Source: JAZKFT01 sp965246935 (GTDB lineage: Bacteria > Bacteroidota > Bacteroidia > Chitinophagales > Chitinophagaceae). Taken from it: a stretch of DNA of 64,000 nt. The stretch spans positions 1-64,000 of the forward strand of contig CBDFGC010000026.1 of NCBI GenBank assembly GCA_965246935.1. Reading direction: 5' to 3'. Each line of letters begins with the position of its first letter. Within the stretch, counting starts at the first letter, position 1. The notes beneath the pieces are model-generated. The model was not told where the DNA came from. It saw nothing but the letters and a program-made list of their open reading frames with translations, and did no database searches. Below, piece by piece: positions 36,599-44,541 of the stretch. The translations under genes and the position numbers were made by a program.

Positions 36599-37261
36599 AT
36601 GAAACTACCTTACGATATTCCGGCGATGCTTGCCCGTATTGAAAAAGCAGTGGCACCCTATCCTAAAGCTGCCATGTTTGAATTATATGAGCGGGGGTAC
36701 AATAGCCTGTTCGAACAACTGGTTTCCTGCATTATTTCAATCCGTACACTCGACGAAACAACGATACCGGTTTCATTAAGATTGTTTGAAAAAGCACGTA
36801 CGGCAAAACAAATGCTCCGGTTATCATTGGAAGAACTGGCAAATTTACTATACGGCAGCACCTTTCCCGGTCAAAAGGCACAAACCATCATGGGTGTGGC
36901 TAAAGCTGCCGAAGAAATGTATTATGGTACCCTGCCTGCAGATTACGAGAAGTTGACTGCACTAAAAGGTGTAGGCCCTAAGTGCGCCAATCTTGCGTTG
37001 GGAGTAGCTCACCAGTTGGCAGGCATTAGTGTTGATATCCATGTACACCGGGTGGTAAACCGGTGGGGATTTATTCAGGCCGGCTCACCCGAAACAACAA
37101 TGGAAGCATTAATGGAAAAAGTTCCGAATAAGCTCTGGATTGATATTAACCGCCTGTTGATGCCATTTGGTAAACATATTTGTACTGGCAGGTTGCCCCA
37201 TTGTTCCACCTGCCCTGTATTGGAGTATTGCTGCCAGGTAGGCGTAACCGGGCATAAATAA
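36599..37261 (+). CDS. nth: Endonuclease III (DNA glycosylase/AP lyase)
   Basis: 220 residues, full length. The helix-hairpin-helix LKGVGPKCANLAL carries catalytic Lys128, and Asp146 is in VDIHVHRVVNRWG. The iron-sulfur cluster loop C-x6-C-x2-C-x5-C is intact (Cys195, 202, 205, 211). The enzyme removes oxidised pyrimidines and nicks the abasic strand in base-excision repair. The active-site region differs slightly from the E. coli sequence (LPGVGRKTANV), but all key residues are kept. It stands alone on the plus strand and is followed by a strong terminator. Confidence 0.93.
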   Translation: MKLPYDIPAMLARIEKAVAPYPKAAMFELYERGYNSLFEQLVSCIISIRTLDETTIPVSLRLFEKARTAKQMLRLSLEELANLLYGSTFPGQKAQTIMGVAKAAEEMYYGTLPADYEKLTALKGVGPKCANLALGVAHQLAGISVDIHVHRVVNRWGFIQAGSPETTMEALMEKVPNKLWIDINRLLMPFGKHICTGRLPHCSTCPVLEYCCQVGVTGHK

Positions 37262-37290
37262 AAAACCGGTCTATTTTTTATAGGCCGGTT
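37262..37290 (+). terminator. Rho-independent terminator after nth
   Basis: AAACCGGTCTA and TAGGCCGGTTT form an 11-base stem with one wobble pair around a T-rich loop, directly after the nth stop. The A-rich left and T-ended right arms make it usable in both directions, so it may also end the small minus-strand lipoprotein gene. Confidence 0.75.
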
Positions 37291-37330
37291 TAAGAATAAT
37301 TGGATTTCGGAAGTACAATTTCTTACCTTA

Positions 37331-37489
37331 TTACATTGAATCTTTTCTCATCGTACTGTCACCTTGCATCATTTTACTGCTATCTGCAGAATTCATCATG
37401 CTGTCACCATTTGGGCTAGTCATTTTCTGGGGTGAGTTGCAGGCTCCGATTGCTACCAACGTTATTAAAACTAAAAGCAATTTTTTCAT
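37331..37489 (-). CDS. Small 52-residue Met/Asp/Ser-rich lipoprotein
   Basis: The ATG at 37489 opens a 52-codon frame: MKKLLLVLITLVAIGACNSP is a textbook lipoprotein signal with lipobox AIGAC (Cys17). The mature 36 residues contain seven Met and many Ser and Asp (SMMNSADSSKMMQGDSTM). No family is known to me. Size and composition resemble small periplasmic metal- or copper-related lipoproteins, but that is a guess. A T-rich, AT-rich upstream region and the terminator at 37262 frame it as an independent unit. It is antisense to nothing and clearly codes better than chance. Confidence 0.7.
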   Translation of the reverse strand: MKKLLLVLITLVAIGACNSPQKMTSPNGDSMMNSADSSKMMQGDSTMRKDSM

Positions 37490-37853
37490 AATAAATTTTT
37501 TAGTTGAATGATAATGTTCTCTAATTTAAACAATTTTCCTGCCATAAGCACCTTTCCGGTTAGGGAATTGGTTTTCATGAACAAAGCAAATTCAATCTTC
37601 TATTTCATATTGAAACGGAAAATCCGGTATTGTTTTTAGTAATCCTTAACAGGTATTTTTAAAAGTGGGCAAAAATTTTACTGATTATCAACCATTTATC
37701 AAGTATGCTGTAAAAAATGTTCTTAAAATATTTGGAAAATAAAATATACACCCGCACTTTTGCGCCCCGTTTGGTTTTTCATATCTGTTACCAGACGTTT
37801 TTAAAACGAAAGCTACTATCGGGATGGCGATGGGGCGATAAACAAAGAAACTC

Positions 37854-38297
37854 ATGAGTAAACTTCATTTCACCACAAAACATGCGAACGAGGCTACTGT
37901 ACAGCATAACTGGTATGTTGTAGATGGTACCAATCAAACCGTTGGGCGTATGTGTGCAAAAATTGCCGCCGTACTGCGGGGCAAGAACAAAACTTACTAT
38001 ACTCCTCACGTGGATTGTGGCGACAACGTGATTATAGTAAACGCAGAAAAGGTTGTATTTACCGGCAATAAGCTGGAAGATAAAATCTATATTAATTTTA
38101 GCGGCTACCCTGGTGGTAAAAAAGAAGAAACAGCCGGTAACCTGATGCGGCGCCGCCCGGATGCCATCCTGGAACGTGCGGTGAAAGGGATGTTACCTAA
38201 AAACCGCCTGGGCCGCAAAATGTTCAAGAAATTATATGTGTATGCAGGCACTGCTCATCCGCATTCAGCTCAGCAACCTAAAGAATTAAAATTTTAA
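37854..38297 (+). CDS. rplM: 50S ribosomal protein L13
   Basis: 147 residues, the usual length. Family motifs are complete: WYVVDGTNQTVGRMCAKIAAVLRGK, YTPHVDCGDNVIIVNAEKV, YPGGKKEETA, LERAVKGMLPKNRLGRKMFKKLYVYAG and HPHSAQQPKEL. It binds 23S rRNA domain II early in large-subunit assembly. It is the first gene of the conserved rplM-rpsI pair, here extended by rpsB, tsf and (after a terminator) pyrH. The 360 bases upstream contain AT-rich sequence and a CGTTTTtAAAACG dyad near 37797, but I see no clear consensus promoter. Confidence 0.98.
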   Translation: MSKLHFTTKHANEATVQHNWYVVDGTNQTVGRMCAKIAAVLRGKNKTYYTPHVDCGDNVIIVNAEKVVFTGNKLEDKIYINFSGYPGGKKEETAGNLMRRRPDAILERAVKGMLPKNRLGRKMFKKLYVYAGTAHPHSAQQPKELKF

Positions 38298-38353
38298 AAG
38301 GCCCCGGCCTTCCTAAATTCCCGGACGAACGGGACAGGCTCTCCCAACGGGAG
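38298..38353 (+). promoter_or_regulatory. Three consecutive small hairpins between rplM and rpsI
   Basis: AAGGCCCCGGCCTT (38298-38311), TCCCG..CGGGA (38319-38334) and CTCCC..GGGAG (38341-38353) follow one another in the 79-base gap. None has a T-run, so they look like mRNA processing or translation-control structures, or an insertion of a GC-rich repeat, rather than terminators. Confidence 0.45.
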
Positions 38354-38376
38354 GACTTCAATACAAATACAAACAA

Positions 38377-38766
38377 ATGGAAAAACAAATAAATGCCGTA
38401 GGCCGCCGTAAAGAAGCTGTTACCCGTGTATTTCTTAGCAGGGGTAGTGGTGCTATTACTGTCAATGGTAAAGATTACAAAACGTACTTCCCAATGGTGT
38501 ACCTGCAAAACCAGGTAGAAACTGCCATGAAAACAGTGGAAGCTGCTGATAAATATGACGTAATGGTGAATGCTACCGGCGGCGGTGTTAAAGGCCAGGC
38601 CGAAGCTGTAAAACTGGGTATTGCCCGTGCTTTAATTGAGGCAAATCCTGAGTACCGCCCTGTTTTGAAAGCCGCCGGACTACTAACCCGTGATAGCCGT
38701 ATGGTGGAACGTAAGAAACCAGGTAAAAAGAAAGCCCGTCGTAGCTTCCAGTTTAGCAAGCGTTAA
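38377..38766 (+). CDS. rpsI: 30S ribosomal protein S9
   Basis: 129 residues with complete family motifs: NAVGRRKEAVTRVFLSRGSGAITVNGKDYKTYF, VNATGGGVKGQAEAVKLGIARAL and the C-terminal GLLTRDSRMVERKKPGKKKARRSFQFSKR, whose last Lys-Arg reaches the ribosomal P site. It follows rplM as usual in bacteria. Downstream is an inverted pair of GC palindromes before rpsB, which may separate or attenuate the two transcript parts. Confidence 0.98.
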   Translation: MEKQINAVGRRKEAVTRVFLSRGSGAITVNGKDYKTYFPMVYLQNQVETAMKTVEAADKYDVMVNATGGGVKGQAEAVKLGIARALIEANPEYRPVLKAAGLLTRDSRMVERKKPGKKKARRSFQFSKR

Positions 38767-38767
38767 T

Positions 38768-38873
38768 AGCCTCCCCAACCCCTCCAAAAGAGGGGCTAAA
38801 AAATCATGAATCTTTTATTAACATAAACAATCTTCGCTTTCTGAGCTCCTCCTTTGGAGGGGTTGGGGAGGCT
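38768..38873. repeat. Inverted pair of family-2 GC palindromes between rpsI and rpsB
   Basis: AGCCTCCCCAACCCCTCC... (38768-38797) and its inverted copy (38843-38873) flank a 45-base A/T core. Each is itself palindromic, and together they can fold into one stem of about 30 pairs. The right copy ends seven bases before the rpsB ATG and includes its only purine-rich stretch (GGAGGGGTTGGGGAGG), so folding could hide or replace the ribosome site. Confidence 0.75.
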
Positions 38874-38880
38874 ATCTATT

Positions 38881-39846
38881 ATGGAACAAAATACTTCACT
38901 ACAACAGCAGCTTCTGGATGCAGGCGTACACTTTGGTCATCTAAAGAAAAAGTGGAATCCAAAGATGTTGCCGTACATTTTTGCGGAAAAGAAAGGTATT
39001 CATATCATTGACCTGAATAAAACAACCGAGTGCCTTCAGGAAACAGCATCTGCCTTAAAGCAGATTGCAAAAAGTGGTAAGAAGATCATGTTTGTTGCCA
39101 CAAAAAAACAAGCAAAGGAAATAGTAAGCGAATGCGCTAAAAAGGTGAACATGCCTTATGCTACCGAACGTTGGCTGGGTGGTATGCTTACCAACTTTAA
39201 TACCGTTCGGAAGAGCGTAAAAAAGATGCAAAGCATTGAAAAGCTGCTAAACGACAGCAATATTGACAGCCTTACCAAAAAAGAACGCCTTACCCTTAGC
39301 CGCGACCGGGATAAACTGGACAAAGTGCTGGGTGGTATTGCACAAATGGGCCGTGTGCCGGCTGCTTTGTTTTTAGTGGATATTGGCCACGAACATATCG
39401 CTTTGGCCGAAGCTAAAAAGCTGAATATTACCACATTTGGTATGGTTGATACCAATTGTGACCCTAATAAAGTTGATTTTGCCGTGCCATCTAATGATGA
39501 TGCTACCAAATCAATTGCCATTATTACCAACTACATCACTGCAGCCATTGCCGAAGGGCTAGCCGAACGCCAGGCTGCAAAAGACGAAGATGTAGAAGTA
39601 GAAGATACAGATGACCGCCCGCGGTTTGATGTAGATAATGAAGAAGGTGGACGTGGCGGCGATAGAGGACGTGGAGGACGTGGTGGCGGCCCTAACCGTA
39701 GTGGTGGTGGCGGCCAGGGTGGCCCAGGCGGGGGAAACCGTGGAGGCACGGGTGGCGGACAAGGCGGAGGCGCACCAAAACGCCGTGTTCCGAATGCTGG
39801 CGGCGGTGGTCGCAGACCGGGCGGTGGTGGCGGCGGACCACGATAA
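38881..39846 (+). CDS. rpsB: 30S ribosomal protein S2 with a Gly/Arg-rich C-terminal tail
   Basis: I take the ATG at 38881 (MEQNTSLQQQLLDAGVHFGH), which matches the family start; an in-frame ATG at 38854 lies inside the palindrome and would add nine repeat-derived residues. Residues 1-240 are normal S2 (KWNPKMLPYIFAEKKGIHIIDL, TERWLGGMLTNF, PAALFLVDIGHEHIALAEA). After about residue 240 comes an 80-residue extension: an acidic linker, then RGG-like repeats (GGRGGDRGRGGRGGG, GGGQGGGAPKRRVPN, ending RRPGGGGGGPR). Ordinary S2 is about 230-260 residues, so this 321-residue form is long. The tail may bind RNA or protein. Confidence 0.96.
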   Translation: MEQNTSLQQQLLDAGVHFGHLKKKWNPKMLPYIFAEKKGIHIIDLNKTTECLQETASALKQIAKSGKKIMFVATKKQAKEIVSECAKKVNMPYATERWLGGMLTNFNTVRKSVKKMQSIEKLLNDSNIDSLTKKERLTLSRDRDKLDKVLGGIAQMGRVPAALFLVDIGHEHIALAEAKKLNITTFGMVDTNCDPNKVDFAVPSNDDATKSIAIITNYITAAIAEGLAERQAAKDEDVEVEDTDDRPRFDVDNEEGGRGGDRGRGGRGGGPNRSGGGGQGGPGGGNRGGTGGGQGGGAPKRRVPNAGGGGRRPGGGGGGPR

Positions 39847-40010
39847 ATAATTACTCAATTTCTCGATGGCTCAATTTCTCAATGAATACACTGAGTAATT
39901 GAGCCATTTATCAAATTACTCAATTACATAATTATTCAATTGCTCAGTTATAGGAAGGCTGATAAATTCATTGAGCCATTGAGCCATTTTCAAATTTTCA
40001 AATTAAAGTT
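39847..40010. repeat. Word repeats of TTGAGCCAT/ATGGCTCAA between rpsB and tsf
   Basis: The 164-base gap is almost wholly made of TTACTCAATT, ATGGCTCAAT and ATTGAGCCATT words in both orientations, e.g. ATGGCTCAAT (39866-39875) facing ATTGAGCCAT (39898-39907) and again at 39969 and 39977. It can form a branched AT-rich hairpin in the rpsB-tsf message. Confidence 0.65.
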
Positions 40011-40856
40011 ATGAGTACAACTACTGCAGCTATTACCGCTGCCGATATTAACAAATTACGCCAGGCAACCGGCGCCGGCATGATGGATTGCCGCAAAGCC
40101 CTTACTGAAACAGCCGGTGATTTTGAAGCTGCTATCGACTGGTTGCGCAAAAAAGGTCAGAAAGTTGCTGCCCTGCGTAGTGACCGGGAAGCAAAAGAAG
40201 GAGTAGTACTGGCCAAAACGACCGCGGATAACAAAACAGGTATGACACTTTGCCTAAGTTGCGAAACCGACTTTGTAAGTAAGAATGCCGACTTTGTTGC
40301 CTTTGCACAAAGTATTATGGATGCAGCCATTTCGAACGATGTGAAAAGCGCAGACGAATTGAATACCAAAGAAATTAATGGTGCTAAAATAGCCGACCTG
40401 ATTAATGACAAGCTGGCTTCCATTGGTGAAAAAATTGCGGTAAGCAAGTTTGAAAGAGTTGATGCGGCGTATGTGGCATCTTATATTCACGGTGCTAACC
40501 GGATGGGTGTATTAGTGGGCCTTAACCAGGCACAGCCCGAAGTTGGTAAAGATCTGGCCATGCAGATTGCGGCGATGAATCCGGTAGCCGTTGACCCGGA
40601 CAGTGTACCTGCCAGTGTGGTAGAAAGAGAAAGAGCCATTGTAACCGACGTAATTCAGAACGACCCGAAAATGGCTGGCAAGCCTGCTGAAATGATCGCT
40701 AAGATTGCCGAAGGTAAACTGAATTCCTTTTTTAAAGAACAAACGTTGCTGGCACAACCCTTCGTAAAAGATAATGCAACCACGGTAGCCGACTACCTGA
40801 AAAAAGCCGGCAGTGATGTAAAGGTTACTGAGTTTAAAAGAGTAGCATTGGGTTAA
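40011..40856 (+). CDS. tsf: Translation elongation factor Ts
   Basis: 281 residues, normal for Bacteroidota. The UBA-like N-terminal domain has the signature ADINKLRQATGAGMMDCRKALTE, and the core carries LSCETDFVSKNADFVAFAQ, the motif that contacts EF-Tu. The dimerisation part includes YIHGANRMGVLVGL and MQIAAMNPVAVD. It catalyses GDP release from EF-Tu. It follows rpsB across a repeat-filled gap and ends at a strong terminator, so the rplM-tsf stretch is one transcription unit. Confidence 0.98.
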   Translation: MSTTTAAITAADINKLRQATGAGMMDCRKALTETAGDFEAAIDWLRKKGQKVAALRSDREAKEGVVLAKTTADNKTGMTLCLSCETDFVSKNADFVAFAQSIMDAAISNDVKSADELNTKEINGAKIADLINDKLASIGEKIAVSKFERVDAAYVASYIHGANRMGVLVGLNQAQPEVGKDLAMQIAAMNPVAVDPDSVPASVVERERAIVTDVIQNDPKMAGKPAEMIAKIAEGKLNSFFKEQTLLAQPFVKDNATTVADYLKKAGSDVKVTEFKRVALG

Positions 40857-40880
40857 TCAACCTGATTTCAGAAATACCGA

Positions 40881-40916
40881 AAAGGCTATCTCCTTCGATG
40901 TGGAGATAGCCTTTTT
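40881..40916 (+). terminator. Strong Rho-independent terminator after tsf
   Basis: AAAGGCTATCTCC and GGAGATAGCCTTT form a perfect 13-base stem with an eight-base loop and a T-run, 25 bases after the tsf stop. The rest of the 305-base gap up to pyrH holds no gene. Confidence 0.92.
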
Positions 40917-41161
40917 AATTAAAATGGCTTTGTGAAATAGATCATCCGTTAGCTCTTTAGATTGTTTCAGGTATATAGGTTTGAAAACGGGCGTTTCTAT
41001 CGCACACAATATTTAGTGTATCAAAGCTTAAACTGATGCAAAACCTTGGCAATACTTAATTTGTAGTAGCAGGCAACTTTTTCAATCCATCCGTCACTAA
41101 CTGAATCCCCTATCTTCGTCCGCCGTAAATACTTCCTTCATTAAAAATCTGAAACGGGTTC

Positions 41162-41872
41162 ATGCTACCTCAATATAAACGTGTATTACTTAAGCTCTCC
41201 GGCGAATCGTTAATGGGCGACAATAGTTTTGGCCTTGATCACAAAGTGCTTTCGCAATATTCAAGAGACATCAAAGAAATAACCGACCTGGGCGTACAGG
41301 TGGCCATTGTAATTGGTGGCGGTAATATTTACCGGGGCATGAATGAAGCCGAAACCGGGATTGAACGTGCCCAGGGGGACTACATGGGTATGCTGGCTAC
41401 CGTAATAAATGGCATGGCCCTGCAAAGTGCACTGGAAAAAGAGGGCGTGAATACCCGCCTGCAAAGTGCTATTAAAATGGAACAGGTAGCCGAGCCTTAT
41501 ATCCGGCGGCGGGCCATACGCCACCTGGAAAAAGGTCGGGTGGTAATATTCGGGGCCGGTACCGGTAACCCCTATTTTACCACCGATACGGCTGGCAGCC
41601 TGCGGGCTATTGAGATAAAGGCAGATGTAATTTTAAAAGGTACCCGTGTAGATGGTATTTATACGGCCGATCCTGAGTTGGATTTACTGGCTACCCGCTA
41701 CGAAAAAATTTCTTTCCGGGAATGTATTGCCAATAACCTGCGGGTAATGGACATGACGGCTTTTACACTTTGTATGGAAAACAACCTGCCGATTATTGTT
41801 TTTAACATGAATACACCCGGAAACCTGTTGAATGTGGTGAGAGGCGAAAACGTAGGTACACTGGTAAAGTGA
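41162..41872 (+). CDS. pyrH: UMP kinase
   Basis: 236 residues, the bacterial norm. The amino-acid-kinase fold motifs are present: YKRVLLKLSGESLMGD at the start, VAIVIGGGNIYRG, GDYMGMLATVINGMAL, FGAGTGNPYFTTDTAGSLRA and VDGIYTADPE. It phosphorylates UMP to UDP for RNA, DNA and sugar-nucleotide synthesis and is usually GTP-activated and UTP-inhibited. It lies 305 bases after tsf beyond a terminator, so it probably has its own promoter, though gene order tsf-pyrH is conserved. Its stop is followed by a GCTAACGCTAACG tandem. Confidence 0.97.
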   Translation: MLPQYKRVLLKLSGESLMGDNSFGLDHKVLSQYSRDIKEITDLGVQVAIVIGGGNIYRGMNEAETGIERAQGDYMGMLATVINGMALQSALEKEGVNTRLQSAIKMEQVAEPYIRRRAIRHLEKGRVVIFGAGTGNPYFTTDTAGSLRAIEIKADVILKGTRVDGIYTADPELDLLATRYEKISFRECIANNLRVMDMTAFTLCMENNLPIIVFNMNTPGNLLNVVRGENVGTLVK

Positions 41873-42056
41873 CGATTGTCAACTGCAGCCCTGATGTATG
41901 AAGTTGAAGTTGTAAAAAAACAGCTCTTAGCGCTAACGCTAACGAATGAATAACCAGGATATATCCGCCAGATACTAATTCATACCACCCGTTTTCTAAC
42001 ATGCCTATTGCAAGAATGGATGAGAGTTTATACATTGCCCTCAAATAATAAACTAT

Positions 42057-42647
42057 ATGAATTTTCAAACCATGAACAAGCAGCGTAAGTTTATCTTAAT
42101 AGCTGCTGCAATCGGTGTCATATCCTTGTTTCTACCCTGGATAAGTTCTATTTCTTTAGAAGGAATGCCGGGGGGGTACAGAACCCCCAGTTACAGCGGT
42201 TTTAGTACAGGTGGGCTTGCCTACCTGGTGCTATTAGGGTTTGCAGCAGCAGGCATTGTTTGCGTTATGGGCAACCAAACAGTTCCATTAGAAAAAACTT
42301 TCTGGTTTGTAGCATTAGCTGGTGGTGGAATAGCTGCAATTCTGATGTTGATTAATTTTTTAAGAGCCTTAGATACAATTCGTTTCCTGGGCTTTGGTTT
42401 TTATTTATCCCTGTTAGCAGCACTTGCTATTGTTTATTTCGCCTGGCAATTCAGAAGGCCCGGTGACGACATCCGCAGCGGTTTCAATAGTATGAAAAAT
42501 GATATTAATAAACAGGTAAATACCGGCCCATCTTCCACAACCAACACCTACACCGGAAATACTTCTACTACAAATACCGGTGGCACAGGTACCACAAACA
42601 CTGGTAGCACAACCAACAGGCCTTCTGACCCTACAACAGGTATTTAA
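42057..42647 (+). CDS. Predicted four-helix membrane protein with a Thr/Asn/Gly-rich tail
   Basis: 196 residues (an internal ATG at 42072 is also possible). Hydrophobic helices lie at about 12-30, 52-72, 83-104 and 112-132 (FILIAAAIGVISLFLPWIS, LAYLVLLGFAAAGIVCVMG, FWFVALAGGGIAAILMLIN, GFGFYLSLLAALAIVYFAW). After a short basic stretch the last 50 residues are a low-complexity Thr/Asn/Gly tail (NTYTGNTSTTNTGGTGTTNT). No family is recognised. A terminator follows at 42667, so it is its own unit or shares a promoter with pyrH. Function unknown. Confidence 0.75.
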   Translation: MNFQTMNKQRKFILIAAAIGVISLFLPWISSISLEGMPGGYRTPSYSGFSTGGLAYLVLLGFAAAGIVCVMGNQTVPLEKTFWFVALAGGGIAAILMLINFLRALDTIRFLGFGFYLSLLAALAIVYFAWQFRRPGDDIRSGFNSMKNDINKQVNTGPSSTTNTYTGNTSTTNTGGTGTTNTGSTTNRPSDPTTGI

Positions 42648-42666
42648 ATAGTTTAATTCGTTATTT

Positions 42667-42701
42667 AAAAAGACCAGCCTCAACCAGGCGGGTCTTTTTT
42701 T
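42667..42701 (+). terminator. Rho-independent terminator after the membrane protein gene
   Basis: AAAAAGACC and GGTCTTTTTTT pair around a smaller GCCT/AGGC stem, ending in seven T residues, twenty bases past the stop. A textbook terminator; it separates this gene from pdxH. Confidence 0.88.
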
Positions 42702-42739
42702 GTTTACATTCATTATACTCATCATTATAATATTGCTTT

Positions 42740-43381
42740 ATGGATTCTATAGCCGACATACGCAAAGACTATAAATTACAATCATTGGGAGAAGCAGGCA
42801 TAGCAGTCGATCCTTTTACCCAGTTTACCGCCTGGTGGCAGGAAGCGGTTAATAGCCAGATTGAAGAAGTAAATGCCATGACACTTGCTACGGTAACGCC
42901 GGAAGGCAGGCCCGATGCCCGTATTGTTTTATTAAAAGGCTACGATGAAAATGGTTTCAACTTTTATAGTAATTACAACAGCCGCAAAGGGCAGGAGTTA
43001 GCGGCTCATCCGTACGCTACGCTGGTTTTTTTTTGGAAAGAACTGGAGCGGCAGATCCGCATCGAAGGAACGATTGAGACTTTAAGTGGAACCGAAAGCG
43101 ATGTATATTATCAGTCACGGCCCGAACTTAGCCGCATAGCTGCCTGGGCTTCGCCGCAAAGCCAGGTAATACCTGCAAGGATTGTGCTGGAAGAAAATAT
43201 GGAAAAATACCGGCAGCAATTTGCCGGTGGCGATATACCCCGACCTCCACATTGGGGCGGCTACAAGGTAAAGCCACAGCAAATAGAATTCTGGCAGGGT
43301 CGCCGAAGCCGCCTGCATGATCGCTTGAAATATATAAAAACAGAAACCGGTGAATGGCAGATCGTGAGGCTGGCACCTTAA
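42740..43381 (+). CDS. pdxH: Pyridoxamine/pyridoxine 5'-phosphate oxidase
   Basis: 213 residues, full length. Motifs of the FMN-dependent family are complete: MTLATVTPEGRPDARIVLLKGYDENGFNFYSNYNSRKGQEL, VFFWKELERQIRIEG, YYQSRPELSRIAAWASPQSQ, PPHWGGYKV and the C-terminal QGRRSRLHDRL. It makes pyridoxal 5'-phosphate from the pyridoxamine or pyridoxine phosphate using oxygen. It is a single plus-strand gene after a terminator, with 187 bases of unremarkable AT-rich sequence behind it before the convergent NlpC/P60 gene. Confidence 0.96.
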   Translation: MDSIADIRKDYKLQSLGEAGIAVDPFTQFTAWWQEAVNSQIEEVNAMTLATVTPEGRPDARIVLLKGYDENGFNFYSNYNSRKGQELAAHPYATLVFFWKELERQIRIEGTIETLSGTESDVYYQSRPELSRIAAWASPQSQVIPARIVLEENMEKYRQQFAGGDIPRPPHWGGYKVKPQQIEFWQGRRSRLHDRLKYIKTETGEWQIVRLAP

Positions 43382-43568
43382 TTTGAATGGGAAAAGATAA
43401 ATTACCAATGTCTAGGCCGTGGTTACGTATGGCAGAGGCAATGTTTTTTAAAGCTTATGTTCCTTCAGCAGCGGGCAGAAAAAAAGGTTGCTAAAATGTA
43501 GCGATGCGTTAAACCATTTCATACTGTGCTAGAATGCAGGCTAATCTTTACTAAAGTTGTTTATAACA

Positions 43569-44183
43569 TTATTTAGTTTTCACTTTTCCCGCTGCTGTGT
43601 ACCTGGGTTTCCAGTAACTATTATCCAGGCTGGCAATGCTTACGCCCAACGAGCTGGAAGCATGCACAAACAGCCGGTTACCCAGGTATAAGCCCATATG
43701 GGTAATGGCATTACTATTATCTGTTGTTTCAAAAAAAAGCAGGTCACCTTCTTCCAATACATGGCCGTTGTTATATTTTACTGTATTGTCGTTGAAAAAC
43801 TGTTGTGATGATTTGCGGATGATTTTAAAGCCATATACTTCACTCAGAATGCGTTGCACAAAGCCGGAGCAATCAACGCCCTGTTGCGTGGTACCGCCAT
43901 ATTTATAAGGCGTATACAGCCATTGGTCTATAAAAATAAATAGATTAATATTACTGAGGTCTTGCAGTGGCACACCGATATAAGTGGCATACTTAGTCCG
44001 TATTTTTTTTTCATACGATACTTCATCATTTATTCTGCCGGTCTTGCTTTCCGGCTCGGGTTGCAATGCCGGTAATGTATGGCTTACTGTGCTTTTTTTA
44101 GTGGAACTACAAGCTGTTGCCAGTAGTACAATCAGCAATGCAGTAACAATCCATTTGGTATGAACAAACAACGACTTTATCAT
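43569..44183 (-). CDS. NlpC/P60 (C40) peptidoglycan endopeptidase lipoprotein
   Basis: 204 residues. Lipobox LATAC (Cys25) anchors it to a membrane. The catalytic domain starts near residue 85 (DQWLYTPYKYGG) with Cys105 in GVDCSGFVQ, His162 in THMGLYLGNR and His174 in FVHASSSLG as third residue. Such enzymes cut between D-Glu and the diamino acid in peptidoglycan stems. The domain is short and lacks SH3 targeting modules. It stands alone on the minus strand; its upstream 360 bases are repeat-rich, which makes the promoter hard to place. Confidence 0.92.
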   Translation of the reverse strand: MIKSLFVHTKWIVTALLIVLLATACSSTKKSTVSHTLPALQPEPESKTGRINDEVSYEKKIRTKYATYIGVPLQDLSNINLFIFIDQWLYTPYKYGGTTQQGVDCSGFVQRILSEVYGFKIIRKSSQQFFNDNTVKYNNGHVLEEGDLLFFETTDNSNAITHMGLYLGNRLFVHASSSLGVSIASLDNSYWKPRYTAAGKVKTK

Positions 44184-44218
44184 AGTTAAAATAAGAACGT
44201 AACGGCAATAGTTCTGGT

Positions 44219-44434
44219 ATAACAGGTCTCCAATTTTTATCAGCTATCCATGCAAAGCCTCACCCCTAATCCCTCTCCAAAAGAGAGGGGCACCTGACCC
44301 GAAGCAATAGAGGCTTTTATCTACAGATAATTGGTTTATCTATTATTTCTATTTCCAGGTATTTTAAGAACCCTATCATTTGAGTGCTCCTTTTTATAAC
44401 AGAACGCCAATTTTAATCAGTTATCTATACAAAG
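44219..44434. repeat. Direct duplication of about 39 bp flanking a family-1 palindrome
   Basis: ATAACAGGTCTCCAATTTTT... (44219-44257) and ATAACAGAACGCCAATTTTA... (44396-44434) agree at 32 of 39 positions, 177 bases apart. The palindrome GCCTCACCCCTAATCCCTCTCC...GAGAGGGG (44257-44294) begins exactly where the first copy ends. The rest of the 358-base gap holds no gene. Confidence 0.65.
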
Positions 44435-44541
44435 ATTGTCCTTTTTCCTTTAACACAATCTTATCGCAGTTAAATTAATCGGCGTACAAAAAAATCCTTC
44501 TCATCATTCCGGACGATATTAAACCACGTTCAACTCCCATT

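Noticed and set aside
38854..38880. Upstream in-frame ATG for rpsB
   Set aside because: It lies in the family-2 palindrome and adds residues not found in S2 proteins.
39531..39858. Long antisense and +2 frames opposite the S2 tail
   Set aside because: They are Pro/Arg- and Val/Ala-rich shadows forced by the GGC/GGT repeats of the real gene.
39847..40010. CRISPR-like array in the rpsB-tsf gap
   Set aside because: Repeats are short, variable, in both orientations and not separated by unique spacers.
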